A stretch of DNA of 54,586 nucleotides from Clostridia bacterium (GTDB lineage Bacteria > Bacillota > Clostridia > Oscillospirales > Acutalibacteraceae), in assembly GCA_017473925.1 (NCBI GenBank), contig JAFUIY010000092.1, positions 1 through 54,586 of the forward strand. Direction: 5' to 3'. The translations under genes were made by a program, and so were the position numbers. Of this stretch, positions 45,201 to 52,527 are shown piece by piece (the stretch's first letter is position 1; each line of letters opens with the position of its first letter). The notes under the pieces were generated by a model that saw only the letters and a program-made list of their open reading frames with translations, was not told where the DNA came from and did no database searches.

Positions 45201-47206
45201 TTACATATAAGGCAACATACTCAGAGACAGTCAATAAGTACACAGTTACATGGACAGACGAAGACGGCACAGTCCTTGAAACTGATGAAAATGTACCTTA
45301 CGGCACAGTTCCCACATTCGACGGAACAGAACCCACAAAGGCTGCAACTGCTCAGTATTCATACACATTTGCCGGCTGGACACCTGCTGTAGGTGAAATC
45401 GAAGGCGATGTGACATACAAGGCAAGATATACTCAGACAGTCAACAAGTACACAGTAACATGGACATTCGCAGACGGCACAGTCCGTAAGAATGAAAATG
45501 TTGAATACGGCTCAGTTATTTCCGTTCCTGCAAATTCTGACAAGGATCCCGATGCACAGTATCATTATTCTTATAAGTGGACACCTGCTGTCAACACAAC
45601 AGTAACAGGCGATGCTGCTTACTCAGAAGTGCTTACAATGACAGGTCATACATTTGGTTCATGGACTCAGACTGAGGCTCCCTCATGTGACAAGGAAGGC
45701 GCAAGAGAGAGAAGCTGTACTTACTGTGGCTACACACAGGAAGCAATCATTCCCATGATTCCTCATACAGAGGCAACAAAGGAAGAAAACAGAACAGAGC
45801 CCACATGTAAGGTTCCCGGTTCATACGACACAGTAGTTTACTGTTCAGTATGTAACGAAGAGCTTTCAAGAGCAACAACCGAGCTCCCCGTTGTTCCTCA
45901 CGATCCTGCAGCAGCAGTAGTTGAAAACAACGTTCCCGCATCATGTACAGTTGACGGCTCATACGATGAAGTTGTTTACTGTTCAGTATGTGATGCAGAG
46001 CTTTCAAGAGAAAATAAGGTTCACGTTGCTCCCGGTCACGATCCTGCAGCAGCAGTGATTGAAAACGACGTTCCCGCATCATGTACAGTTGACGGTTCAT
46101 ACGATGAAGTAGTTTACTGTTCAGTATGCGATGCAGAGCTTTCAAGAGAAAATAAGGTTCATGTCGCTCCCGGTCATACACCCGATGAAGCAGTAAGAGA
46201 AAACGAAATCTTCGGCAGCTGTATCGAAGGCGGTTCATATGATGAGGTTGTTTACTGCTCAGTATGTGATGCAGAAATCAGCCGTACACATGTTGAAATC
46301 GAAGTCGGCGAGCACAAGCACGGACCTGAAATGTCAGAAAACATTGTTGAAGCAACATGTACAACACCCGGTTCATACGACAAGGTTATCTACTGTCTTA
46401 TCTGTACAGAAGAAATCAGCCGTACTCCCGTTGTTGTTCCTGCAAAGAGCCATACACCCGGCAAGACAGTAGTTGAAAATAAGGTAAGCGCAACATGTAG
46501 TGTACCTTCATCCTATGACAATGTTGTTTACTGTTCAGTCTGCGGCGAAGAAATCAGCCGTCAGACAATCACAGGCACAACAGTTGACCATACAAAGGGC
46601 ACACCCGTCAAGGAAAATGTTGTTGAAGCCAAGTGTACAACACCCGGTTCATACGACAACGTATTCTATTGTATCTACTGTGATGCTGAAATGGACAGAG
46701 TAACAGTAACAACAGGCGTAAAGGGTCACACAATTGTTGAAGACAAGGCGGTTGAACCCACATGTGAAAAGACAGGTAAGACTCTCGGCTCACACTGTTC
46801 AGTATGTAACGAGGTTATCGTTGCCCAGCTCGTTGTTCCCGCTCCCGGTCATACAGTAATTGTCAGACCTGCAGAAGCACCCACATGTACAAACACAGGT
46901 CTTACAGAGGGCTCATACTGCGGCGTTTGTAAGAAGGAAATTGTTCTTCAGGAAGAAATTCCCGCACTCGGCCATACAGATGAAGACGGCGACGGAATCT
47001 GCGACCTCGACGGCAGAGATGTCAACGATATGACTCCCGATGATGACAGCAATTCAGGCATTACAGTCACACCTGATGCAGACGGTGACGGCTATATCGA
47101 TGCAAATGAATGCGACGATTGCGGCAGAGAGCATATCAACTTCTTCTCAAGCATTATCTGTTTCTTCATCAGAATCATGAGAATGCTCGGAATTGATATC
47201 AAATAA
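39272..47206 (+). CDS. Giant secreted InlB-repeat surface protein
   Basis: This protein of about 2644 residues has a signal peptide (residues 1 to about 36, ending IEASAA) and an N-terminal beta region. A helical FIVAR-like stretch, an InlB-type repeat and a jelly-roll CBM-like domain (about 390-520) follow. Then come about 22 tandem InlB/Flg_new repeats of 66-68 residues (YTVTWKNxDGTVLETD ... YxYTFAGWTPAV), about ten Cys-rich CX2C ribbon repeats (about 2130-2540), acidic Asp-rich calcium-type loops (DEDGDGICD, DADGDGYIDANECDDCG) and a C-terminal tail SSIICFFIRIMRMLGIDIK. AGGAGATG precedes ATG 39272. It is probably a long surface stalk or adhesin; there is no LPXTG or dockerin. Confidence 0.9.
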   Translation: MKNNFKKFLSVFLAVVMVAGIVPFGGFIAPIEASAASSATYDKEYYTGGASFSTDVAVGARQYQLAASGRENAAKGYLTNAGFTVMGKDVNAGCSKSNKKYYYTHLGYKLGTDEKNAIRAVAFYNSPDGSAPSSVSYTINGHSCTFYPVTTSFVDSGTSTGTVFDLNKGVGGDTIYMYYTKDPNAGPPMTSLEYGTNATVSGQTMGVWLNGSGSADLNAGAGGDYIYISFYTTGTEVDTSALHTAITTADSLLANSANYVSVDALQTAVNTGKAIVNDYNADGLSASYNQTAITDAANAINSAINALQTTVTLNGNGGTVSASSFNVTVGSATTVNYNVSSYTASRTGYTFKGWATSASATSGSTSTVSAGLKPTLYAVWEANKYTVLFDNLIDVSKWNTSSANNGVFSNVDLANGTFTLTSNDGAGEGTSTSPLFPVTAGKNYVVDMEFEGTNWDVYIFFYDANTSSGTGLEFVDGAARRFSSSGVGNFDENGNAVFTAPAGATRAVIRVDANGANNAVTYRNIKVYEQGTVEDGVSYTPSQTVTYDSAYGTLPTPTKDKYDFLGWFNADGTQITSSTTVKQTDTLYVYSKWERSGFTVTWKNHDGTVLETDEGVAAGTTPTYNGATPVKTGDAQYSYTFAGWTPAVSAVDGDVIYTATFTQVLNKYTVTWKNHDGTVLETDTNVAYGTTPVYNGATPVKTGNAQFAYTFTGWSPAVSSVTGDVTYTAQFSESTNKYTVTWKNYDETVLETDTNVLYGTTPNYDGATPVKPADAQYTYTFAGWEPAVTDVTGNVSYKAKFTETLRTYTVTWKNEDGTVLETDENVPYGTTPVYDGADPVKAGNAQYSYTFSGWTPAVGEVRGDATYTAKFTQSVNKYTVTWKNSNGYVLETDENVIYGSEPSYDGETPVKQGDAQYTYTFSGWSPELSDVTGNVTYTAVFTQTVNEYTVEFVNHDGTVLQSGKVPYGTTPVYTGEEPVKAGDAQYSYAFIGWDNEIVAVKGDATYTAQFEESTNVYTVTWKNYDGSILATNNVPYGTTPEYKGETPVRVATAQYTYTFAGWEPEVDEVTGDAVYTAKFTETVNKYTIRFVDEDGTVLQSGKVAYGTTPAYTGETPVKAADAQYTYTFDKWSPAIKAVDGDATYTATYSSVVNKYTVTWVNFDDTVLETDSNVEYGATPSYDGATPTKTADAQYTYTFDSWTPVVDTVKGNVTYKATYKSTLRTYTVIWENENGDVLETDENVPYGTVPAFDGETPVKAATAQYTYTFDKWSPEVVAVKGDATYVATFTQEVNKYTIEFVNEDGTVLQSTDVAYGTTPVYNGETPVKAADAQYTYTFDKWSPAIKAVDGKATYTATYTSTVNTYTVTWKNANGYVLETDDDVPYGTTPSYDGETPVKAADAQYTYTFDKWSPAVSAVTGNITYTATFTATVNKYTVTWKNDNGNVLETDVEVPYGDTPSYGGTTPSKAATAQYTYTFAGWTPEVNTVTGDVTYTAKYDSTVNEYTITWIVEGAETTQTVAYGETPDFGSTPVKAENAQYTYEFKGWTPAVEAVTGDATYTAEFTPVTKSYTVTWVDEDGTTVLYTESILVGDAIPNKTVPEKAGFIGAWESYPQTMPTNDVTIKAVYINDGITVTWVIDDSTTHTTVVREGNVITPDKAWEAKDPTVSTVYTFKGWSETKGGAVVDSFPTVVAGGANKTYYAVFEESVRTYKVVWTDEDGTVLETDDAVAYNTMPSFDGTEPSKAADVQYTYAFDGWTPAVTAVSGDATYKATYKATVNEYTVTFENEDRTVLQSGKVAYGDTPVYTGKTPVKAATAQYSYTFSGWTTEVVAVTGDVTYTAKFASTVNKYTVTWTDENGTVLETDTNVPYGTMPTFDHAEPTKAPTAQYTFAFAGWTPAVTAVTGNATYKATYSQTVNEYTVTWTNEDGTVLETDENVPYGTTPSYDGATPVKAATAQYTFTFDGWTPVVNDVTGNVTYKATYSETVNKYTVTWTDEDGTVLETDENVPYGTVPTFDGTEPTKAATAQYSYTFAGWTPAVGEIEGDVTYKARYTQTVNKYTVTWTFADGTVRKNENVEYGSVISVPANSDKDPDAQYHYSYKWTPAVNTTVTGDAAYSEVLTMTGHTFGSWTQTEAPSCDKEGARERSCTYCGYTQEAIIPMIPHTEATKEENRTEPTCKVPGSYDTVVYCSVCNEELSRATTELPVVPHDPAAAVVENNVPASCTVDGSYDEVVYCSVCDAELSRENKVHVAPGHDPAAAVIENDVPASCTVDGSYDEVVYCSVCDAELSRENKVHVAPGHTPDEAVRENEIFGSCIEGGSYDEVVYCSVCDAEISRTHVEIEVGEHKHGPEMSENIVEATCTTPGSYDKVIYCLICTEEISRTPVVVPAKSHTPGKTVVENKVSATCSVPSSYDNVVYCSVCGEEISRQTITGTTVDHTKGTPVKENVVEAKCTTPGSYDNVFYCIYCDAEMDRVTVTTGVKGHTIVEDKAVEPTCEKTGKTLGSHCSVCNEVIVAQLVVPAPGHTVIVRPAEAPTCTNTGLTEGSYCGVCKKEIVLQEEIPALGHTDEDGDGICDLDGRDVNDMTPDDDSNSGITVTPDADGDGYIDANECDDCGREHINFFSSIICFFIRIMRMLGIDIK

Positions 47207-47223
47207 AATAACGGCATAACAAA

Positions 47224-47249
47224 AGCCCGGAGAACTTGTTTCTCCGGGC
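47224..47249 (+). terminator. Terminator of the giant gene
   Basis: AGCCCGGAGAA and TTTCTCCGGGC around an ACTTG loop, then AATTTG, starting 18 bp after the stop codon. Confidence 0.85.
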
Positions 47250-47269
47250 AATTTGTCTGTAAAAAAAGA

Positions 47270-47292
47270 GGGGATGTAAATTTTACATCCCC
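47270..47292 (-). terminator. Terminator of the zinc-ribbon gene
   Basis: GGGGATGTAAA and TTTACATCCCC form an almost loop-free stem. On the minus strand it is followed by TCTTTTTTT, 14 bp after the stop at 47306. Confidence 0.85.
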
Positions 47293-47305
47293 TAAATACG
47301 TTTAA

Positions 47306-47734
47306 TTAAAAGTACCACAAAACTTCTTCAACAAGATCTTCAATGACCCATATGAGGTCTTCAAAGAAGACTGCGAATACGGTTGTGGAAAGGATTGCAA
47401 AGATGATAAGACCGAGCACCTTGAGGACTACACTGATAAGGGCTGCAATTCCGACACCCTTTGCACGCTTCGGATACTCTCTGTACCATGAGAGGTAAAG
47501 GACAAGACCCAGGAAGGGCTCAAAAAAAGATAAAATACACAGCAGAACCGAGGGAATATCATAGGGATTCGGCTGAGGAGCAACGGGTGGCTGTGTGTAA
47601 TTTACCGGCTGATGAGAGGGTGCAGGGGGTGCATATTCAGCCTGCTTAGGTGCTCTTGCTTCGTTGGGGGTTCCGCAATAGGGACAGAACTTTGACGCTG
47701 AGTCATATTCCTTACTGCAATTGTTACAATACAT
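47306..47734 (-). CDS. Zinc-ribbon membrane protein
   Basis: The 142-residue protein has an N-terminal zinc ribbon (YCNNCSKEY...FCPYCGTPN), a Pro/Gln-rich linker (about 35-65), then two or three hydrophobic helices. The preferred start is ATG 47734 with GAGGAAG upstream. The layout (cytosolic ribbon, flexible linker, short membrane part) matches the 47754 neighbour, and the conserved [16 protein letters not shown] junction shows the two genes are paralogues. Function unknown. Confidence 0.8.
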   Translation of the reverse strand: MYCNNCSKEYDSASKFCPYCGTPNEARAPKQAEYAPPAPSHQPVNYTQPPVAPQPNPYDIPSVLLCILSFFEPFLGLVLYLSWYREYPKRAKGVGIAALISVVLKVLGLIIFAILSTTVFAVFFEDLIWVIEDLVEEVLWYF

Positions 47735-47753
47735 AAAACTTCCTCTTTTCTTT

Positions 47754-48230
47754 TTAAATATACATATATGCAACTGTGGATATTATAGTTGCAATAATGT
47801 TGAATACAAGACCGATTATAAAGCCTGTCAATGCCCATTTTCCGCAAGCCTTTGCTTTGTTGGGTGTCTGGTCCTTCCATACAAGGAAAAGGATAAGACC
47901 GACAATGGGGATCAGGAATGAAAGAATATTGAAGCCTGTGGAGGGAATATCTGCAGGGTTGGGCTGCTGATAGCCGTAGGGCTGCTGGTAACCATTCGGT
48001 TGCTGATAACCGTAGGGCTGCTGATAACCGTAGGGCTGCTGGTAACCATTGGGCTGCTGATAACCGTTCGGCTGCTGATAACCATTGGGTTGCTGATAAC
48101 CGTTCGGCTGTTGATAGCCATTGGGTTGCTGATAATTATTCTGCTGTGGCTGAGCCTCAACAGCTGAACCGCAGAAGGGGCAAAAAGCTGTTGTATCGGA
48201 AATTTCATTTCCGCATGATTTACATAACAT
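47754..48230 (-). CDS. Zinc-ribbon membrane protein with NGYQQP repeats
   Basis: The 158-residue protein has a zinc ribbon (CKSCGNEI...FCPFCGSA), then about 12 tandem six-residue units ([12 protein letters not shown]) encoded by an 18-bp repeat, and two transmembrane helices (about 100-155). GAGGAGG precedes ATG 48230; the longer frame runs into the hairpin array and is rejected. It lies 19 bp upstream of its paralogue. The low-complexity Tyr/Gln linker could drive self-association; that is speculation. Confidence 0.82.
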   Translation of the reverse strand: MLCKSCGNEISDTTAFCPFCGSAVEAQPQQNNYQQPNGYQQPNGYQQPNGYQQPNGYQQPNGYQQPYGYQQPYGYQQPNGYQQPYGYQQPNPADIPSTGFNILSFLIPIVGLILFLVWKDQTPNKAKACGKWALTGFIIGLVFNIIATIISTVAYMYI

Positions 48231-48299
48231 GATAATCCTCCTCTGAATTGCTGATAGATTTATTTTATATGAATTTTCGTAATTTGTCAACAAAAAAGA

Positions 48300-48514
48300 A
48301 CAGAGCCACCCGTTAGCCGAGTGTCCGTAAGGACGCCCGGCAGTTTTATTCGCCTTACGGCGAGTGATATTGCTTCGCAGTTCTATTGTGCTTTGCACAG
48401 TGTTATTGTCCTTCGGTCAGCTTTTGCGAATAAAATAACACTGAAGCCGAAGGCTTCAATATCACTTTTGATTTATCAAAAATATCACTGCAAATTTTAA
48501 TTTGCAATATCACT
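48300..48514. repeat. Array of small hairpins separated by AATATCACT
   Basis: Short palindromes follow one another: GTCC/GGAC (48323-48334), CGCC/GGCG (48351-48362), TGC/GCA near 48371 and 48390, GAAGCC/GGCTTC (48443-48457), TTTTGAT/ATCAAAA (48466-48481) and GCAAAT/ATTTGC (48490-48505). Each is linked by AATATCACT in the right half (48458, 48481, 48506; variant AATAACACT at 48434) and its complement AGTGATATTG/AGTGTTATTG in the left half (48363, 48400). The halves can pair into one branched structure. No ORF is supported; it fills most of the gap between two operons. Confidence 0.7.
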
Positions 48515-48617
48515 TATACATATCGAAAAATTGTTTTAAGATTTGCATATTTGCCTTTAAAGTATATAACCCACTATGAAACTTTTAAGTTGAAAATGTC
48601 AATTTTAAAACAAGAAA

Positions 48618-48650
48618 ATCGGGAGCACTTTTTAAAAAGTGTCTCCCGAT
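48618..48650 (-). terminator. Terminator of the radical SAM-mrp-aroK operon
   Basis: ATCGGGAG-CACTTTTT pairs with AAAAAGTG-CTCCCGAT; on the minus strand it ends in TTTTCTTGTTTT, about 30 bp after the aroK stop. Confidence 0.88.
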
Positions 48651-48680
48651 AGTTTTATCTGTCCTTAGCAACCCCGTGCA

Positions 48681-49187
48681 TTAATTGAGTGGTTCTGGCA
48701 TTTTTTCTGTTATTTTTCTTACGGAATCCTCAATTGAACAGCCTGTGCAGTCAATAACGATGTCTGCATATCTGTCATAAAGGGGCTTTCTCTCTTCAAA
48801 TGCATCTGCAAGGCTTTTGCCGTTTTTTAGCACGATACCTCTTGTCGTGATATTCGTGACTCTCTTTTCGATCCCGGAAAAGTCAACATGCAGATAAACG
48901 ATTTTCCCGTTTTTTCTGAAATGCTCCATTGCTTTTTCAGAGTAAACAGCACTGCCTCCCGTTGCTATAACGGTGTTGTCTTCGTTGACAGAGAGCAGGA
49001 TTTCCTCCTCGAGCTTCAGAAAAGCATCTGTGCCGTCATTGTCAATTATATCCTGCAGAAGCCGTTTTGTTTTCTGCTGAATAATGATGTCGGTATCAAT
49101 GAAAAACTTGCCCATTGCCTTTGCAAGGAGAACACCGAGAGTGCTTTTTCCTGCACCGGGCATACCGATAAGTATGATATTTCCCAT
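48681..49187 (-). CDS. aroK: Shikimate kinase
   Basis: The 168-residue kinase has Walker A GMPGAGKS (8-15), the shikimate-site DTD (FIDTDIII), the EEE helix start (FLKLEEEILL), ATGGSAVYS and the lid ERKPLYDRYADI. It phosphorylates shikimate at the 3-OH in aromatic amino acid synthesis. Length and motifs are standard. ATG 49187 overlaps the preceding stop by one base (TAATG). It sits alone, away from other aro genes, as the last gene of the operon. Confidence 0.9.
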   Translation of the reverse strand: MGNIILIGMPGAGKSTLGVLLAKAMGKFFIDTDIIIQQKTKRLLQDIIDNDGTDAFLKLEEEILLSVNEDNTVIATGGSAVYSEKAMEHFRKNGKIVYLHVDFSGIEKRVTNITTRGIVLKNGKSLADAFEERKPLYDRYADIVIDCTGCSIEDSVRKITEKMPEPLN

Positions 49188-49639
49188 TATTTATGCTCCG
49201 CAATGAACTTTTCGAGAATGTCTGCAGCCTCGCCTACAATTTCCTTGCAGGGGCGTTTTTTATAGTATTCAGCCGTTCTTTTTTCGGGTACGGGGCTCTT
49301 ATCATCATTTTCGGGAAGGTCAAGGAGCTGATGGCAGATATATGAGCCGTTTCTGTGCTTGAATTCAAGCACGATTGACTGAATATCCTTGTACCAGTCC
49401 ATTTTTGCTTCGTTGTCTGTGGGGCTTTCATAGCCGAAAATCATGTTCGCAACAAGCACCATTCCGCTGACTGCACCGCAGACCTCACGGAGTCTGCCGA
49501 AGCCTCCGCCGAAGCCTGATGCCATTTTAACCATAGTTTCCCTTGAAACACCCGTTTCATCGCAGAATGCAGCAGCAACAGCCTGTGCACAGTTGAAGCC
49601 CTCTTCAAAAAGTGCAACGGCAACCTCTCTTTTGCTCAT
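49187..49639 (-). CDS. C_GCAxxG_C_C family protein
   Basis: The 150-residue protein carries the conserved cysteine pattern of this family: FNCAQAVAAAFC near the N-terminus, a glycine-rich SGFGGGFGRLREVCGAVSGM (the C-GCAxxG-like block), a later YICHQLL and KKRPCKEIV. Members are probably redox or metal-binding and often lie near oxidoreductases and Mrp-type ATPases. ATG 49639 directly follows the mrp stop. The specific role is unknown. Confidence 0.85.
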   Translation of the reverse strand: MSKREVAVALFEEGFNCAQAVAAAFCDETGVSRETMVKMASGFGGGFGRLREVCGAVSGMVLVANMIFGYESPTDNEAKMDWYKDIQSIVLEFKHRNGSYICHQLLDLPENDDKSPVPEKRTAEYYKKRPCKEIVGEAADILEKFIAEHK

Positions 49640-50461
49640 TTATGCACCCTCCACAGCGTCTGCAATCTTTTCAAGCCAGTCGCCTTCAAAGAGCTCGATA
49701 AGACCCTTGTCAACCTGAGAAGCAAAATCAGGGTCAATGGGGATTCTTGCAATCTGAGGAATACCGTGTGCAGCAGCAATTCTTTCAAGGTTGCTTTCAC
49801 CGAAAATAAAATGCTTTTTGCCGCACTCTGTGCATTCAAAATATGACATGTTCTCAACAATGCCGAGGACGGGAATATTCATCATCTTAGCCATGTTGAC
49901 AGCCTTTGTGACAATCATTGATACAAGGTCCTGAGGTGATGTGACGATGATGATACCGTCAACGGGAAGTGACTGGAATACAGTCAGGGGCACGTCGCCC
50001 GTTCCGGGAGGCATATCGACAAACATAAAGTCAACGTCCTTCCAGATAACATCTGACCAGAACTGCTTTACAACGCCTGCGATAACGGGGCCACGCCAAA
50101 CAACGGGGTCTGTTTCGTTTTCCATAAGAAGATTTATGGACATAATGTCAATACCTGTCTTTGATGTTGCAGGGAAAAGCTCTGTTTCCGTTCCTGTTGC
50201 TCTTTCGTGAATGCCGAAAGACTGAGGGATTGATGGGCCTGTGATATCTGCATCAAGAATTGCAGATTTTAAGCCTCTTCTCTGCATTGTGACAGCCATC
50301 ATTGATGTGACAAGTGACTTGCCGACACCGCCCTTACCGCTGACAACGCCGATGACCTTCTTTACAGAGCTGGCATCGTTAAGCTTCTCCTTGGGAATAC
50401 CGCCTTCACGGCTTGAACAGTTCGCTGAACATGAACTGCAATCATGTGTACATTCGCTCAT
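49640..50461 (-). CDS. mrp: Mrp/NBP35-family iron-sulfur cluster carrier ATPase
   Basis: The 273-residue P-loop ATPase has the deviant Walker A GKGGVGKS (42-49), an N-terminal cysteine cluster (C4, C8, C11, C15) like the [4Fe-4S] site of NBP35, DADITGPSIP, MPPGTGD and the C-terminal CTEC cluster ligands. It carries Fe-S clusters to target apoproteins. It is 24 bp downstream of a radical SAM gene, which needs such clusters, so the setting fits. Confidence 0.93.
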   Translation of the reverse strand: MSECTHDCSSCSANCSSREGGIPKEKLNDASSVKKVIGVVSGKGGVGKSLVTSMMAVTMQRRGLKSAILDADITGPSIPQSFGIHERATGTETELFPATSKTGIDIMSINLLMENETDPVVWRGPVIAGVVKQFWSDVIWKDVDFMFVDMPPGTGDVPLTVFQSLPVDGIIIVTSPQDLVSMIVTKAVNMAKMMNIPVLGIVENMSYFECTECGKKHFIFGESNLERIAAAHGIPQIARIPIDPDFASQVDKGLIELFEGDWLEKIADAVEGA

Positions 50462-50485
50462 TTTAATTTGCCTCCGGGTTTATAT

Positions 50486-52414
50486 TTATTGATTGTCTGC
50501 TCTGAATTCGCAGACAGTTGAATTTGCCATTCTTCTTGAATACCAAACTGCCACACGGACATAGTCTGCCCAGTTTTCAGCTTCAAGACAGCATTTTGTG
50601 CTGATTGTTATGTTTTTCTTTTCAAGTGTTATATCTTCATTTCCGCCGAAAAATGTGTTGAAAAATGAAGCAAAATCGTAAGAGAAATTCATTGTTTCAT
50701 TCTGCTTTACGGGCTTGTTCATAATGAACTTCTGGAAAGCAATAATTTCTTTTGTAAATTCTGCATCTTCCGTAATCTCTTCAACATATTTCTGAAGCTC
50801 GGGGAAGAATATATCCTCATCGATAAGACACTTTGAGAAAAGCATTTCATCAGGCTCATATATAATGTGTCCGAAACGGTCGTCAATCATACCGATTGCC
50901 CCGTTTTTATTCGCAACTGCAGAAAAATGCTCACGGAAAGAAGTCCACAGCGTATGAATGAAGTCTGAAGAAGCATCATTCAGTGCCTTTTCGATAAAAC
51001 CGTTATAGAAATCATAATATGAAATATTTCTGCATTTTTTCAGTGCAACTGCTATATATCTTGTCAGTCCCAGTGCATGAAGTGCCTGCACGGTGACGGC
51101 AAAAAGATAGGTCTTTTCCCAGTCGGCAACACTCATTGTGCTTGTTTCAACGATAAGGGACGAAAACTCGTCTATATCCTCTTTTACCGTGTCGGGATTG
51201 ATATGATACTGTATAAATCTGTTGTGTACAGTCTTTATTTTATATTTTTCGATGCATTCACGGCTTCCGAGAAGTGAATTAGGGATAAGCTCACAGGGGT
51301 AGACATTGATTGCACTGTGCTGACCGCTTTTAAGCACTTTGCACATACCCTTTGCAAAGCTTTCGTATGTTTCACCGGGAAGACCGAGAATCAGCTCCGT
51401 GTAAGTGGGAATATTCTCTTTCGCATAGAAATTCACAAGGTCAGAGTAATATTCCATATCAAGATTTTTCCTGCCGATGATTTCAAGCACCTCGGGAGAA
51501 ACACTCTGCAGAGAAATTGTCTGTGCCTTGCTCATGTTGTTGTCTACAAGGAGCTTGCTGATTTTACCGACAACATCAAACTTGTTCTTTGTGAAATTGA
51601 CTTTGAACTTCTGCGGATAACCTGTTTTCTGCTTGAGCTGTGCCATATATTCCGCAATTTCAAGGTCACGGTTGAAAAGACCGAAGTTTGCGTCACAGCC
51701 GTAAACATATTCAATTTTCTTCTCTGCAATCCAGTCAAGCTCGGCTTTCACTCTTTCCATGGGGAAAAGCCTTACCTTGCATTTAAGGAAGCCCCAGTCG
51801 CAGAATGCACACTGATTGGGACAGCCTCTGTTTGTTTCAAGCAGAGCAGAGAAGGAAATTCCGTCATTGAGAATGCTATCAAAAATGCCCTCAAGATAGG
51901 GTGACGGATAATCTGTTGTTTCGGGATTCTTCTTCTGAGTGGTGACAAAACCGTCTTTGCCCCTGAATGAAATATTATTTATATTTTCAAGAGGAGTGTT
52001 GTCTTTCAGTGCCAGAAGAATTTCCTTGAAAGCCTCTTCACCACCACCGTGGATAAGAATGTCTGCAGTGGGGATATCAGAGAGCTGATGACTGTCAGGC
52101 GCTATATGATGACCGCCGAAAACAGTGATACAGTCAGGATATCTTTCTTTCAGCACCTTTGAAAAAGCAATGTTGTATTCAATATTCCAGATATAGCATG
52201 AAAAGCCCACAAGATAAGGATTATCGAGCTTTTCAACAGCCTCTATAATGTTTTCACGGGTATAGACAAACCTGCCGAGGTTGTACTCAGCCTTTACTCT
52301 CTCGTCTGCCCATGAATAAGCGGCAATACAGCCTGCAGCGTAGGGAAGATATGCATTTTTCTTTTCGCCCTCACCGTAAACGGTGGAAACCTGAACAAGA
52401 TAAATGTTCTTCAT
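50486..52414 (-). CDS. B12-binding-domain radical SAM protein, paralogue 1
   Basis: The 642-residue enzyme has an N-terminal Rossmann-type cobalamin-binding-like domain (residues 1-135: MGFSCYIWN-type strand, VFGGHHIAPDS, ILIHGGGEEAF). A radical SAM barrel follows with ETNRGCPNQCAFCDW (C198, C202, C205) and ELILGLPGETYESF. The C-terminal region of about 250 residues ends WADYVRVAVWYSRR and is shared with the divergent paralogue. The usual DXHXXG cobalamin His motif is not seen, so B12 use is uncertain. The reaction is unknown; relatives are methyltransferases or ring-forming enzymes. It is the first gene of the mrp-aroK operon. Confidence 0.88.
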   Translation of the reverse strand: MKNIYLVQVSTVYGEGEKKNAYLPYAAGCIAAYSWADERVKAEYNLGRFVYTRENIIEAVEKLDNPYLVGFSCYIWNIEYNIAFSKVLKERYPDCITVFGGHHIAPDSHQLSDIPTADILIHGGGEEAFKEILLALKDNTPLENINNISFRGKDGFVTTQKKNPETTDYPSPYLEGIFDSILNDGISFSALLETNRGCPNQCAFCDWGFLKCKVRLFPMERVKAELDWIAEKKIEYVYGCDANFGLFNRDLEIAEYMAQLKQKTGYPQKFKVNFTKNKFDVVGKISKLLVDNNMSKAQTISLQSVSPEVLEIIGRKNLDMEYYSDLVNFYAKENIPTYTELILGLPGETYESFAKGMCKVLKSGQHSAINVYPCELIPNSLLGSRECIEKYKIKTVHNRFIQYHINPDTVKEDIDEFSSLIVETSTMSVADWEKTYLFAVTVQALHALGLTRYIAVALKKCRNISYYDFYNGFIEKALNDASSDFIHTLWTSFREHFSAVANKNGAIGMIDDRFGHIIYEPDEMLFSKCLIDEDIFFPELQKYVEEITEDAEFTKEIIAFQKFIMNKPVKQNETMNFSYDFASFFNTFFGGNEDITLEKKNITISTKCCLEAENWADYVRVAVWYSRRMANSTVCEFRADNQ

Positions 52415-52424
52415 ATAATCACTC

Positions 52425-52502
52425 TTTTCAACAGAAAATTATATCATACTACATCCTTTATGTCAAACAACTGTTGAAAAAAAAATAATTATAATATATA
52501 AT
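52425..52502. promoter_or_regulatory. Divergent promoters with a 10-bp inverted repeat
   Basis: Minus strand: TTGACA (52466-52461), 17 bp, TATAAT (52443-52438). Plus strand: TTGAAA (52474-52479), 17 bp, TATAAT (52497-52502). TTTTCAACAG (52425-52434) and CTGTTGAAAA (52471-52480) are perfect inverted repeats. One covers the minus start site and the other the plus -35 box, so one regulator could control both radical SAM genes. Confidence 0.7.
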
Positions 52503-52527
52503 ATACTGAGAAAAGAGGTGAACAAGG

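Noticed and set aside
39543..46703. Many alternative-frame ORFs within the giant gene
   Set aside because: They recur once per InlB or ribbon repeat because the repeated DNA keeps other frames open; none has a ribosome site.
47940..48140. Regular 18-bp repeats that could look like a CRISPR array
   Set aside because: There are no variable spacers; the repeats encode the NGYQQP linker in frame.
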